From the NCBI GenBank assembly GCA_028279945.1, contig JANQMT010000208.1:1-29442 (forward strand): a stretch of DNA of 29,442 bases, read 5' to 3'. The DNA comes from JAKSCF01 sp028279945 (lineage in GTDB: Bacteria > Bacillota > Clostridia > Peptostreptococcales > JAAYPU01). The notes below the pieces were generated by a model. The model was not told the DNA's origin and did no database searches. It saw only the letters and a program-made list of their open reading frames with translations. The translations under genes and the position numbers were made by a program. Shown here one piece after another: positions 29,406-29,442 of the stretch (its first letter is position 1; each line of letters starts with the position of its first letter).

Positions 29406-29442
29406 TGGCGTGCCCATAGGGATTCGAACCCCAGACCTTCTG
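29406..29442 (-). tRNA. tRNA, 3' half only (possibly tRNA-Arg); continues past the window end
   Basis: On the minus strand the T-arm TGGGG-TTCGAAT-CCCTA is followed by an acceptor strand TGGGCAC, discriminator G and an encoded CCA ending at 29406. The anticodon lies outside the window, so identity is not proven. An acceptor stem of GTGCCCA/TGGGCAC with a G discriminator resembles Firmicute tRNA-Arg. Confidence 0.9.

Noticed and set aside
1..29442. CRISPR arrays, rRNA genes, phage structural genes or secretion/antiphage systems
   Set aside because: None seen: there are no regularly spaced direct repeats of CRISPR length, and every large frame belongs to metabolism, transport, regulation or the single RAYT element.

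Overview
The window (about 29.4 kb, AT-rich, strong GGAGG-type ribosome binding sites) reads as chromosome from a spore-forming, anaerobic low-GC Firmicute, probably a clostridial relative. The evidence is a Spo0E-like phosphatase, butyrate kinase, a PRD/PTS antiterminator, a clostridial-style PrpR-type sigma-54 activator, and copies of a GGGACGGTTC-type repeat with its RAYT transposase. The species cannot be named from the sequence. Most genes are on the minus strand and form small catabolic operons, each with its own regulator.

Layout. 1-2788: PTS-regulated antiterminator, EIIB and the start of a creatininase-family gene. 3213-7902: a sigma-54 module, with a class V aminotransferase and a DAACS symporter behind a clear -24/-12 promoter and a divergent PrpR-type activator. 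7931-8784: a RAYT gene between inverted REP-like ends, with a lone palindromic copy (REPIN-like) at 3038-3083. 8800-11342: peptide deformylase and two genes of unknown function. 11657-16035: a FadR-type regulator, an orphan butyrate kinase preceded by a broken ptb, a TetR regulator and an M20 carbamoyl-amino-acid/allantoate-type hydrolase. A copy of the hydrolase's 3' tail lies behind buk. 16381-17166: a second sigma-54-like promoter, then an unlisted small Spo0E-like gene divergent from an Xre repressor, with an operator inside the Spo0E promoter spacer. 17204-22716: a six-gene ABC importer operon (permease, binding protein, permease, MBL hydrolase, inositol-phosphatase-like enzyme, GntR/UTRA regulator) with tandem GTCTAGAC operators. 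23035-23772: a zinc-dependent phospholipase C homologue without signal peptide. 23944-27072: DeoR regulator, DUF1537 four-carbon acid sugar kinase and PdxA2-type dehydrogenase, expected to convert D-threonate or D-erythronate to DHAP. 27390-28832: a flavin/PNPOx-fold protein and a WYL regulator. 28921-29442: remnants of a Phd-type antitoxin and a tyrosine recombinase beside a tRNA 3' end, like an eroded integrative element.

The most interesting points are: the self-contained sigma-54 circuit, whose transporter has Ser where acidic-amino-acid carriers have Arg; the Spo0E/Xre switch; the ptb/buk/hydrolase scar; the MBL gene that appears to start at a non-canonical codon overlapping the permease stop; and the RAYT/REPIN pair. 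Assignments rest on motif recognition by eye; no database search was possible.
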